Shown here in pieces: positions 49,776 through 57,879 of a stretch of DNA of 59,604 nt. Each line of letters starts with the position of its first letter. Position 1 is the first letter of the stretch. A program made the translations under genes and the position numbers. The notes below the pieces were generated by a model. That model was not told the DNA's origin. It was given only the letters and a program-made list of their open reading frames with translations, and made no database searches. Source of the stretch: Candidatus Sericytochromatia bacterium. GTDB taxonomy: Bacteria; Cyanobacteriota; Sericytochromatia; UBA7694. The stretch spans positions 1 through 59,604 of the forward strand of contig JADMKE010000022.1 in the NCBI GenBank assembly GCA_018780035.1, given 5' to 3'.

Positions 49776-52217
49776 CTAGGCCTCTAAAAAGCTCAAATGC
49801 CGCCGAAAAAAGCGGTACAACTCCTGTTTCACGCCTTGGTTTTCGCGGGCGCTGAGCTGCGGATCTTGGGCCAATAATTCAATTGCCTTTTCGCGGGCCA
49901 GATCCAGCCATTGGCCGTCTTCGGCCAGATTGGTCAAGACCAAATCTGGCAAACCACTCTGGCGGGTGCCCATAAATTCACCGGGGCCGCGCAGGCGCAG
50001 ATCGGCCTCAGCAATCACAAAGCCATCGGTGGTCGAGACAAAGACCTGCAGCCGTTCGCGGGAAATATCTGAGAGCTTGTCGCTGATCAAGAGGCAATAG
50101 GCCTTATCCGAACCCCGGCCCACCCGACCCCGCAATTGATGCAATTGGGCCAGACCAAAGCGCTCGGCGTGTTCAATGACCATCACGCTGGCATTGGGCA
50201 CATCGACCCCGACTTCGATCACGGTGGTGGCAATTAAAATATGCAAGTCATGGCCCGAAAAGGCCCGCATCACCTGGTCTTTTTCTTGGCCTTTCATCTG
50301 CCCGTGTAAAAGCCCCACCTTATAATCGGGAAAAAGTTCTTGATAGGCCTCATATTCTGTTGTGGCCGCTTTGAGATCGGATTTTTCCGACTCTTCCACC
50401 AGGGGCAAGACGACATAACACTGGCGGCCCAACTCCAACTCGCGCCGCATGAGTTCCCAGACCTTTTCGCGTTGACTGCCTGTGACCAATTGGGTTTCGA
50501 CGGGTTTGCGTCCGGGCGGCAATTCGTCCAAAATCGAGACATCCAGATCGCCATAGAGGGTCAAGGCCAAGGTGCGGGGGATGGGCGTGGCGGTCATGGT
50601 CAGAATTTCGGGGTTCAGGCCCTTTTCGCGCAAAAGCCCGCGCTGTTTGACGCCAAAGCGGTGCTGTTCGTCGATGACAGCCAAACCGAGGCGCTTAAAC
50701 ACAACCCCTTCTTGAATCAGGGCGTGGGTGCCAATCGCAATTTGGGCCTCGCCGCTGGCCAGCCGTGACAGGGCTTCGCGGCGGCTGCGGGCGCCTTGGC
50801 TGCCAGTCAGCAATTCAGCCCGGACTCCCAGGGGCAAAAGCCAATGGAAGATTTTGTGGTAATGCTGCTCAGCCAGAATTTCAGTTGGGGCCATCAAGGC
50901 CGCTTGGTAGTCATTTTCTACCACCTGTAACATCGCCAAAATCGCGACCACGGTTTTGCCCGAACCCACATCGCCCTGGACCAGCCGCGACATGGGCTCG
51001 GTTTTGCCCAAGTCCCTGAGTATGTCTTGGTGCACACGGGCCTGGGCCCCTGTCAGGGCAAAGGGCAGACTGTCTAAAAAGGACTGGCTCAGATCGCCAG
51101 CGGGTTTAAAGACAATTCCCGTCTCATACATTTCGCGCTGCTTGCGCCGAAACTGCAGGCCCAATTGGGTCAAAAACAACTCCTGAAAGACCAAACGCTG
51201 ACGGGCCTTGGCCAGGTTCTCGGCATTGCTGGGAAAGTGAAATTCAGCCAGGGCCTGGGCATATCTCGGCAAGGGCAATTCCTGAGCGATGCTGAGGGGC
51301 AAGGGCTCTGGAATCCGGGGCACAAAGGCGTCGAGGGCGTATTTGATGGCCTTGCGCACCCATTTTAAATTCAGGCCTTCGGTCAATGGATAAACCGGCA
51401 CAATCCGGCCCAAATGGACAAGATCTTGGCTTTGCAGGCTTTCGACATCCTCCAGATTCTCCATCACCTCGGCTTCGACTTTATCGAGGGTCAGCGATTG
51501 GCTGTAGCTGTCCCATTTGACCAAACCGCTGAGGATCACCTGGGCCCCTTCGGGAAAGCGCTGGCTCATCTGGGCCCGGATCCACTGGTTCTTGCCCTGG
51601 TGATAAAAGCTCAAAACCAGGCGACCACTGCCATCACGCACGGTCACTTTGACAATCGTCATGTGCTTTTTGCGTGGGGGGTTAAAATAGGTTACGGAGT
51701 GGATATAGCCCCAAATCGTGGCCGTCTCGCCGACACGCAATTCGCTGATGCGGGTGCAGCGCGAATAGTCCAAATGTTGGCGGGGATAATAATGCAAAAG
51801 TTCACCCACGGTGCCCACCCCCACTTTGGCAAAGAGCGCTCCCAGCTTGGGGCCCACCCCTTTGACAAACTGTACAGGTACATCGCGCCAATCGGAGCCG
51901 CTCTCCTCTTTGGCCTCGGCCTGCACCTGGGCTTTGACGACTTGGCGAATCTCACGGGGATCTCTGAGGCCGGCGAGCAGTCGCCGGGTCTCTTCGACAA
52001 CTTTGCGGCGCTCAGCGACTGAATTGAGGGGGTAGAGGGTGTAGATATTCTGTAAACGCGAAATAATTTTGGCATGTTCGGGCCGTTTCTCAAAATTGTC
52101 GAGGTGAAACAACATAAAATCGGCAAAAAAGAACTCTCGACCCCGAATATTGCGGAATTGCTGTTTTTCTTCGGCCCGCAGCGAGCGCTCACAGAGATCA
52201 AACCAGGCCGAACCCAT
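49776..52217 (-). CDS. recG: ATP-dependent DNA helicase RecG
   Basis: 813 residues. Wedge/OB domain: GVGPKLGALFAKVGVGTVGELLHYYPR and VKWDSYSQSLTLDKVEAEV. Helicase core: Walker A GDVGSGKT, DEQHRFG (DExH motif II), MTATPIPRT (motif III), TTVIEVGVDVPNA and QLHQLRGRVGRG (motifs V and VI). An N-terminal extension of about 110 residues (rich in Glu, Arg and Phe) makes it longer than the ~690-residue enterobacterial protein, as in cyanobacterial RecG. It reverses stalled replication forks and branch-migrates Holliday junctions. Its ATG directly follows the stop of the upstream barrel gene (TAA-ATG), so the two are co-transcribed. Confidence 0.96.
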   Translation of the reverse strand: MGSAWFDLCERSLRAEEKQQFRNIRGREFFFADFMLFHLDNFEKRPEHAKIISRLQNIYTLYPLNSVAERRKVVEETRRLLAGLRDPREIRQVVKAQVQAEAKEESGSDWRDVPVQFVKGVGPKLGALFAKVGVGTVGELLHYYPRQHLDYSRCTRISELRVGETATIWGYIHSVTYFNPPRKKHMTIVKVTVRDGSGRLVLSFYHQGKNQWIRAQMSQRFPEGAQVILSGLVKWDSYSQSLTLDKVEAEVMENLEDVESLQSQDLVHLGRIVPVYPLTEGLNLKWVRKAIKYALDAFVPRIPEPLPLSIAQELPLPRYAQALAEFHFPSNAENLAKARQRLVFQELFLTQLGLQFRRKQREMYETGIVFKPAGDLSQSFLDSLPFALTGAQARVHQDILRDLGKTEPMSRLVQGDVGSGKTVVAILAMLQVVENDYQAALMAPTEILAEQHYHKIFHWLLPLGVRAELLTGSQGARSRREALSRLASGEAQIAIGTHALIQEGVVFKRLGLAVIDEQHRFGVKQRGLLREKGLNPEILTMTATPIPRTLALTLYGDLDVSILDELPPGRKPVETQLVTGSQREKVWELMRRELELGRQCYVVLPLVEESEKSDLKAATTEYEAYQELFPDYKVGLLHGQMKGQEKDQVMRAFSGHDLHILIATTVIEVGVDVPNASVMVIEHAERFGLAQLHQLRGRVGRGSDKAYCLLISDKLSDISRERLQVFVSTTDGFVIAEADLRLRGPGEFMGTRQSGLPDLVLTNLAEDGQWLDLAREKAIELLAQDPQLSARENQGVKQELYRFFRRHLSFLEA

Positions 52218-53120
52218 TTAAAAGCCCAATAAAACCTGTATATACGGGCCTGTCATGCCCACATTGGGGCCTCCCGGTACAGCCAGGCTGGAATTATTGC
52301 TGTCGCTATTGGAAAAGAGATTGCTGACCTGCCAGAAATTGCTTTGAATCGGGCTCCAGAGCCAGCCGCCTCGCAGTCCGAGGCGAAAGCCAAAATCGTC
52401 GATAAAGCGGAAATAATAGTCCAGTCCCAGCCCTGCATTGAGCAAGAGTGTAAACGAAGAAATTTGGCCTTGGCGGCCAGGGGTTTTCAGAAAACTGTCA
52501 AAATCGATGACCGAATTGCGTTGGGTGAATTGTAAATCGACAAAACCCATGCCCACCCCCAGCAGTGGGTAAATGCGCAAATCACGGGTCGGGCGCAGAA
52601 TAAAACCGAGGTTAAACAGGCCAAATCCTGTGCTCTGGCTGGTAATATACTCCGAATTAACAGCGGGCAACGAGAGATTGATCGCGCCCTGAAATTCAGT
52701 CATCAAGCTGCCAAAGCCCAATTGCATCCCCCCTCCAAGCGAAAACTGATCCCGAGCAAAGGGCTGAAAATTTTGCTCACCCAGCTTTTGATTCAGGGCG
52801 CTTAAATCCGGGCGCATCCAGCCCCCGAGGGTATAAATTCCAAAATCCACAGGCATATCCCAGTCTTCATCAAAGAGCGAGGGGGGAGCCGGGGTTGCTG
52901 TGGGGAGAGGCTCGGGCAAAGGTTGGGGTGTTTCGCCTTCGAGCAGATCGGGCATTGGCGATGGTTCTGCCGTTGGTTCTGCTGGAGGCGCGGTTGAAAA
53001 GGCCAAAGGGGCTGTGTCGGTTGGTTTGTCTGATGTGGCGTGGGCAGGCAAAACAGCCCAAGGAAATTGTGCCAGCAGCAAAGTGGAAACCAAAACCAGG
53101 GTTGCCTGACGATCGAACAT
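52218..53120 (-). CDS. Predicted outer-membrane beta-barrel protein
   Basis: 300 residues from ATG 53120 (AAGGAGA ten bases upstream; the open frame extends to 53186 without a ribosome binding site). A signal peptide (LVLVSTLLLAQFPWAVLPAHA) leads to a Pro/Ala/Glu/Thr-rich linker (~35-95) and an antiparallel-strand region (~100-300) with aromatic-girdle features, such as FSLGGGMQLGFGSLM and LRIYPLLGVGMGFVDLQF. The last residue is Phe after a strand (YIQVLLGF), the usual signal for barrel assembly. Function unknown; it is probably an 8-12 strand barrel. It shares an mRNA with recG, with no obvious functional link. Confidence 0.8.
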   Translation of the reverse strand: MFDRQATLVLVSTLLLAQFPWAVLPAHATSDKPTDTAPLAFSTAPPAEPTAEPSPMPDLLEGETPQPLPEPLPTATPAPPSLFDEDWDMPVDFGIYTLGGWMRPDLSALNQKLGEQNFQPFARDQFSLGGGMQLGFGSLMTEFQGAINLSLPAVNSEYITSQSTGFGLFNLGFILRPTRDLRIYPLLGVGMGFVDLQFTQRNSVIDFDSFLKTPGRQGQISSFTLLLNAGLGLDYYFRFIDDFGFRLGLRGGWLWSPIQSNFWQVSNLFSNSDSNNSSLAVPGGPNVGMTGPYIQVLLGF

Positions 53121-53167
53121 AAGCGATTCTCCTTGGGGTGTGTTAAATCTCATTGTAACTGCTTCGC

Positions 53168-53196
53168 TGGACAGGGGGGGGGCCAAAAGCTATACT
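53168..53196 (+). promoter_or_regulatory. Promoter with G9 tract in the -35/-10 spacer
   Basis: TGGACA (53168-53173) matches the -35 consensus at 5 of 6 bases, TATACT (53191-53196) is a good -10, and the spacer is 17 bp. Its first nine bases (53174-53182) are an uninterrupted G run. Slippage in this tract would change the spacer to 16 or 18 bp. The -10 ends 7 nt before the ATG of the glycosyltransferase, so the message should be leaderless. Confidence 0.6.
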
Positions 53197-53203
53197 TTGG
53201 TGC

Positions 53204-55027
53204 ATGTTTAATCCATTTTCCCTTTTGCCCAGCTGGAAACAGATTGAAAAAGCAATGCGGGAATCCCGGCTGGATATTGCTGAAGTGCTCTTGGCAGAAC
53301 ATCTTCAGCTCTATACCCAAGATGCCGAGGCCTGGATTCTCAAAGGTTATTTTGATTTTCGGGCCAATCGCTGGGAACAGGCCGAAGCCAGTTATAAACA
53401 GGCGCTCATTTTACAACCCCAACATGCAGAGGCCTGGTTTAATTTGGGGTATATTCAGCTTTTGCAGGAGCAGTTCCACGCAGCCATTGAAAGCCTGCGT
53501 ACCACATTACAGCTGAACCCTGCTCATCGTTTTGCCCATCAAGAGCTCGCTTCAGCTTATTTGTGTTTGGGTTGGTATTTACATGCCTCATCCCATTTGG
53601 AAAACGTACTTAAACAGCATCCAGACCACATTAAAGCTTGGAAGGATCTTTGTTTTTCGCTGTATTTGGCGGGTCAGATTTCACGCCAACAGACTTATCT
53701 GGGTGAGATCCTCTCCCAGCTTTTGCCGCGCCGAAATAACGATTACCTCAGCCTGCGCGGTTTCCTGCCGATGATCGCCCACTTGCAGGCGACCTTTTTA
53801 TTGGCTGCTTATGCCGATTATGCCCACAAGGATGATGCTTTGTTGGCTCTGATGCAGCAGGCCGTGAGCGATGGCGCTTATCTCCCAACTGCTGTTGAGA
53901 TACTCCCGCTGAAAAAGAGCCCCCTGAAAACCACCTCGACTCGCTTGCGTGTGGGGTATCTCTCGCGGGAAATGGGCAAATTTTCTTCGGCCAGTACCCT
54001 TTTGCCCCTTTTAGAAAACCATGACCGCTCCCGGTTTGAACTCTTTGCTTATACAGATTTGAGTGCAGAAGATGATTGGACCCAACGTTTTCAGGGCTGT
54101 TTTGAGCATTGGTTCAATACTTCTGAACTCTCTGAGGACGCTCTTAAAGAGCGTATTCAGGCCGATCAGATTGAGATATTAATAGATCTCTCAGGCTTGA
54201 TTCACGGTTCCCGTCTCACTTTGTTTGCGATGCGTTCAGCACCCATTCAACTCACGGGATTGGGGTTTGGCTGGCCCACAGCCCTGCCCCAGATGGACGG
54301 CTTTTTTAGTGATGTGCGGCTGTGGCCGCCAGAATTGGCCGAAGACTGTCCAGAACCTTTGCTCTATTTAAGTTCTGCTTTGCACTGGCAGCCTTTGTCA
54401 GAAATACCCCTGACCCCTGTTCCTTCGGCCTTGGGGAAGCCTTTGACCTTGGGCTGTGCCAATAATCTCGCCAAAATGAGTTTAGAGGTCATGCAGACCT
54501 GGGCTGAGATTTTGCAAGCGCTCCCAGATTCACGTCTCTGCCTAAAAACTGTGGCCTTAAATGACCCTCTGAGCCAAGAGTGGCTGTATTGCAGTTTTGA
54601 ATATTTGGGAATTCAGCGCGCGCGTATTTTGCTTTATGGAGCCATGCTTGAAGAAGACCATGTCCCTTGGTTTTACGGACAAATTGATCTGGCCCTGGAT
54701 CCCTTTCCCTTTTGTGGTGGGGTGACCACTCTCGAAGCGCTCTGGATGGGGGTTCCAGTCATTACTTTGCGCAGTCAGGCCCATTTGCACCGAGCGGTGG
54801 GGGCCAGCATTTTGAGCCTTTTAGACTTGCCCGAATTGATTGCCGACTCCCGTGAGCATTATCTGGCCCTGACAGTGGCGCTGGCCCGCTCGCCTGAGCG
54901 GCTTGAAGCCTATCGCTCACTGTTGCGGCCGCGTTTAGCGGATTCGGTGATCTGCAACGGGCCCCTTTTTGCTGCAGAGGTCGAAGCCCATCTGGTTCAG
55001 CTCTGGAACCAATACCAAGCGAGCTAA
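53204..55027 (+). CDS. TPR/SPINDLY-type O-GlcNAc transferase (GT41)
   Basis: 607 residues. TPR units occupy ~20-150 (AEAWFNLGYIQLLQEQFHAA, FAHQELASAYLCLGWYLHAS). The catalytic half (~235-600) has VGYLSREMGKFSSASTLLP, IDLSGLIHGSR (family IDLxGHTxGxR), TGLGFGWPTALPQMD, and the nucleotide-binding DPFPFCGGVTTLEALWMGVPVITL block. The family His after IDL-SG is Ile-His-Gly here, so His is kept. It should attach GlcNAc or a related sugar to Ser/Thr of intracellular proteins; flagellin is a known target of bacterial members. A weak paralogue lies at 25252-26922. Its ATG lies 7 nt after the -10 of a promoter with a G9 spacer, suggesting phase-variable expression. Confidence 0.85.
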   Translation: MFNPFSLLPSWKQIEKAMRESRLDIAEVLLAEHLQLYTQDAEAWILKGYFDFRANRWEQAEASYKQALILQPQHAEAWFNLGYIQLLQEQFHAAIESLRTTLQLNPAHRFAHQELASAYLCLGWYLHASSHLENVLKQHPDHIKAWKDLCFSLYLAGQISRQQTYLGEILSQLLPRRNNDYLSLRGFLPMIAHLQATFLLAAYADYAHKDDALLALMQQAVSDGAYLPTAVEILPLKKSPLKTTSTRLRVGYLSREMGKFSSASTLLPLLENHDRSRFELFAYTDLSAEDDWTQRFQGCFEHWFNTSELSEDALKERIQADQIEILIDLSGLIHGSRLTLFAMRSAPIQLTGLGFGWPTALPQMDGFFSDVRLWPPELAEDCPEPLLYLSSALHWQPLSEIPLTPVPSALGKPLTLGCANNLAKMSLEVMQTWAEILQALPDSRLCLKTVALNDPLSQEWLYCSFEYLGIQRARILLYGAMLEEDHVPWFYGQIDLALDPFPFCGGVTTLEALWMGVPVITLRSQAHLHRAVGASILSLLDLPELIADSREHYLALTVALARSPERLEAYRSLLRPRLADSVICNGPLFAAEVEAHLVQLWNQYQAS

Positions 55028-55119
55028 CACGTTTTTAAAGGTTTTTTAAAAAAGCCTTGCTGGCAATTGCCACTTGTTTTTCGTATGATAAAAACAGCAA
55101 TTCAAAAGGAAATCCAGGT

Positions 55120-55431
55120 ATGTTGGATACCTTGCATAACCCCTCTCCTGTGGCGCTTTCTCACCATGCCAAAACCCGCTTGATCCAAAGAGGTATCAAG
55201 TTCGCAGACGTGGAATTTACCCTGCGGCATGGCAAACGCATTTATAAACAGGGTTTGATTTTTTACATTATGATCGACAAAGTGGCGTCGAACCGAGGTG
55301 AGTCGGTCAAAAACTTGGTGGTTTTGGCCACCCATGATGGCTGCATTGTGACTGTTTACAAAGAGAAAAATGCACTCAAAAAAATCAAGCGGGCCTTAAA
55401 GTACGATTTGCGCTCCCTGCAGGCCTCTTAG
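55120..55431 (+). CDS. DUF4258 family small protein
   Basis: 103 residues from ATG 55120, with AAAGGA nine bases upstream; the frame is open back to 55057 without support. ALSHHAKTRLIQRGIKFADVEFTLRHGKRI and LVVLATHDGCIVTVYK follow the DUF4258 pattern: an N-terminal His-rich helix and a short beta-sheet related to the BrnT/RelE-like toxins of small toxin-antitoxin systems. No adjacent antitoxin-like gene is seen, and the protein is alone, so toxin activity is not claimed. No signal peptide or membrane helix is present. Confidence 0.75.
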   Translation: MLDTLHNPSPVALSHHAKTRLIQRGIKFADVEFTLRHGKRIYKQGLIFYIMIDKVASNRGESVKNLVVLATHDGCIVTVYKEKNALKKIKRALKYDLRSLQAS

Positions 55432-55455
55432 GCTTACACATTCTGCTGGTGGATC

Positions 55456-55485
55456 TTGCCCGATTGTCTGTATACTTGTATACAG
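55456..55485 (+). promoter_or_regulatory. Promoter overlapping a palindromic operator
   Basis: TTGCCC (55456-55461), a 17-bp spacer and TATACA (55479-55484) form a promoter. The -10 lies within an 18-bp palindrome, CTGTATACTTGTATACAG (55468-55485), with perfect 8-base arms. GTATAC-centred palindromes are typical operators of GntR-type and related repressors. The next gene downstream is the truncated haemoglobin. Confidence 0.6.
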
Positions 55486-55564
55486 TTTGGTTGTGCTTTG
55501 AAAAAATTATTGGGCTTCAATCCCCCTTTGTTACAAGAAAAGCCCTGAAATGTGTCTTTGCCAC

Positions 55565-55594
55565 TTGACCAGTTGCTGTACAAAGCTGTATACT
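55565..55594 (+). promoter_or_regulatory. Second promoter of the haemoglobin gene
   Basis: TTGACC (55565-55570), an 18-bp spacer and TATACT (55589-55594). It lies 70 nt before the globin ATG. Around the -10, two GCTGTA words ten bases apart (GCTGTACAAAGCTGTATAC) echo the arms of the upstream palindrome, so the same regulator may bind both. The stretch 55486-55564 holds nothing else recognisable. Confidence 0.6.
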
Positions 55595-55663
55595 CGGCTC
55601 CATGATGGTTTATTTATTTGGTTTTTCTAGCTTATTGAACACAATTAGAGGAATGCGCGCAGA

Positions 55664-56113
55664 ATGCAGCAAGTCAAAGAACTCAAATTAGCCGCCCTGG
55701 CTCTTCTACTCCTGATGGGGTGTGCCGCTCAAGGTAAACCGCGTGAAATCGATCCCAATGCCTCTCTCTACGAACGCCTCGGCGGCATGGTCGCCATTCA
55801 AGCGGTGGTCGAAGATTTTTATGACAATGTGGCCAGCGATGAGCGCATCAATGGCTTTTTTATTGGCGCCGATGCCAACGAAGTCAACCGCCTGCTGGCT
55901 GAACAAATCTGCCAAGCGGCAGGTGGGCCTTGCAAATACAGTGGTCGCGACATGATCAGCGTGCATACAGGTATGAATATTACCGAAGCCCAATTTAATG
56001 CTTTGATCGAAGATCTGGTGCGTTCATTGAATAAATTTAACGTTCCCGCGCGGGAGCAAAACGAACTTTTAAAAGTATTGGGGAGTATGAAGGGCGATAT
56101 TATCGACCGTTAG
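55664..56113 (+). CDS. Truncated haemoglobin with lipoprotein signal
   Basis: 149 residues. A lipoprotein signal (ALALLLLMGC, lipobox Cys20) precedes a group I truncated globin (~33-149): LYERLGGMVAIQAVVEDFYDN with Tyr53 at the B10-like position, and proximal His101 in MISVHTGMNITEAQF. Group I (HbN-like) globins bind O2 and NO and often detoxify NO. Typical members are cytoplasmic; a lipid anchor would place this one in the periplasm, the side where NO arrives. GAGGA is upstream of the ATG. Tandem promoters with a palindromic operator suggest inducible control. recN starts 8 bp after its stop. Confidence 0.88.
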   Translation: MQQVKELKLAALALLLLMGCAAQGKPREIDPNASLYERLGGMVAIQAVVEDFYDNVASDERINGFFIGADANEVNRLLAEQICQAAGGPCKYSGRDMISVHTGMNITEAQFNALIEDLVRSLNKFNVPAREQNELLKVLGSMKGDIIDR

Positions 56114-56121
56114 GAGAACAT

Positions 56122-57819
56122 ATGCTCAAAACCCTTTTGATTCACAATTTTGTCCTGGTAGAAAAACTCGAAATCAGCTTTGAGACAGGCCTGACAGCCC
56201 TGACCGGTGAAACCGGTGCAGGCAAGTCGCTGATCATCGACGCCTTACAAGGGGTGCTCGGAGGCAAAACCTCACCCGATCAGATCCGCCAAGGGGCGGA
56301 CTTCGCGTATATCGAAGCGGTTTTTGTAGCGCCTGTTGGCGTGGCGGCATTTTTACAGGCTCAGGGTTTTGACGAAGTCTCAGCGAAGAGCTTGCTCACG
56401 ATCAGCAAAACCCTGCACCGCTCAGGCAGCAAATCCCGCCTCAATGGCCAATTGGTCTCCCAGAACCTGATCCGCGAATTGGGTGAATTGCTGATGGACA
56501 GCGTCGGCCAACACGAAAACCAGGTTTTGTTCCGCGAAGAGGACCATTTGGGTTTGGTGGATCAATTGGGGGGCGACCGACAAGCGCAGCGGGTTCAGAC
56601 CTTTGCCGCTCTGTGGCAAAAACTCTGTCAATTGGAGCGTGAGCGGGATGCTCGGATTCAGGCCGCACGTGAGTTTCAGCTCAAACAGGATTTTTTGAGC
56701 TTTCAATTGCAAGAAATTGAAGAGGCAGAGCTTCAGCCCGACGAAGAAGAGGATTTGCAAGCCGAGCGTGAGCGTTTGCGTTTTGGCGAAAAGTTGATGA
56801 CGACGGTTAGAACGGCTCGCTTTGCCCTGACCGATCAAGAAGATCGCCCCGCCATTTATGAGCAGATCTGCAGCCTGACCCGCCAATTGGAGCAGATGTT
56901 GCGTTACGATCAGGCCCTGGCCCCGATGGTGCAACTCTGTGAGACGATCAGCATTCAGGTTGAAGAACTCAGTTCAGAATTGGGCGACTATGCCGAAGCC
57001 CTTGAACTCAATCCCCAGCGCCTCGAAGAAGTCGAAGATCGGCTCGATTTATTGCGCAAACTCAAACACAAATACAATGGCTCATTGGCAGATATTTTGG
57101 CTCATGCAGAGTCCATTCGTTTGGAATTGGCGGGCATGGAATCGGCTCAGCTTGAACTTGCCGATCTCGAAGCAGAAATTGCCCTGTTGCAAGCTGAGAG
57201 TCAGGCCCAGGCCCAAGCCCTCAGCACAGCCCGCCAGGCCTTGGTGGCTCAGCTCACCCCTTTGCTCGAAACAGAACTCAAAGAACTGGGCATGGAAAAA
57301 GCGCGTTTTGAAGCTGAATTATTGCCCTCAGAATTGGGCGCAAGCGGCCAGGAAAAAGCCCGTTTTTTGCTCAGCTCCAACCCCGGCGAGCCGCTGCGGC
57401 CCCTTTCGCGCATCGCCTCTGGGGGCGAAATCTCGCGTATTTTGCTCGCGCTCAAGCTCATTCTCAATCAAAACGCCCCCGTAGCGACCCTGATCTTTGA
57501 CGAGATCGACACCGGGATCAGCGGTAAAACAGCCCTGGCCGTCTCACAAAAATTGGCCCGTCTGGCCCAGCACAGCCAAATTCTCTGCATTACCCATTTG
57601 CCGGTGATTGCCGCCGCTGCCCACCAGCAGCTCTGGATCGAAAAACACAGCGACGCCGACAGCACCCGCGTGCAAATTGCCTCGCTGCCGACTTCCGACC
57701 GCATTGCCAAATTGGCCCAGATGGGCAATGGCCAGATCACCGATACCACCCTCGAAAGTGCGCGCGAAATGGTGGCCCATGCCCAGTGGTATTACCATGT
57801 GGTGGCGCGGGCTTCTTAG
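56122..57819 (+). CDS. recN: DNA repair protein RecN
   Basis: 565 residues; AGGAGA lies upstream of the ATG. SMC-like layout: N-terminal ATPase part with Walker A GETGAGKS (~30-37), long coiled-coil region (~150-380; EIEEAELQPDEEEDLQAERE and similar), then C-terminal signature ASGGEISRILLALKLIL and Walker B LIFDEIDTGISG with the conserved CITHLPVIAAAA. RecN helps organise and repair double-strand breaks. The overlap-free 8-bp gap from the globin gene suggests a shared transcript, which would couple recN to the same regulator. Confidence 0.95.
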   Translation: MLKTLLIHNFVLVEKLEISFETGLTALTGETGAGKSLIIDALQGVLGGKTSPDQIRQGADFAYIEAVFVAPVGVAAFLQAQGFDEVSAKSLLTISKTLHRSGSKSRLNGQLVSQNLIRELGELLMDSVGQHENQVLFREEDHLGLVDQLGGDRQAQRVQTFAALWQKLCQLERERDARIQAAREFQLKQDFLSFQLQEIEEAELQPDEEEDLQAERERLRFGEKLMTTVRTARFALTDQEDRPAIYEQICSLTRQLEQMLRYDQALAPMVQLCETISIQVEELSSELGDYAEALELNPQRLEEVEDRLDLLRKLKHKYNGSLADILAHAESIRLELAGMESAQLELADLEAEIALLQAESQAQAQALSTARQALVAQLTPLLETELKELGMEKARFEAELLPSELGASGQEKARFLLSSNPGEPLRPLSRIASGGEISRILLALKLILNQNAPVATLIFDEIDTGISGKTALAVSQKLARLAQHSQILCITHLPVIAAAAHQQLWIEKHSDADSTRVQIASLPTSDRIAKLAQMGNGQITDTTLESAREMVAHAQWYYHVVARAS

Positions 57820-57879
57820 GGATTGGGCTGTCTTTGAGGCTTTTGGCGTTGGGAAGAGGGTATAAAACGTGGTGCTATT

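Noticed and set aside
55602..55690. Short frame of 28 codons starting at the second globin promoter's predicted start
   Set aside because: Geometry is leaderless-like, but it overlaps the globin start in another frame and has no compositional support. Kept only as a possible leader peptide.
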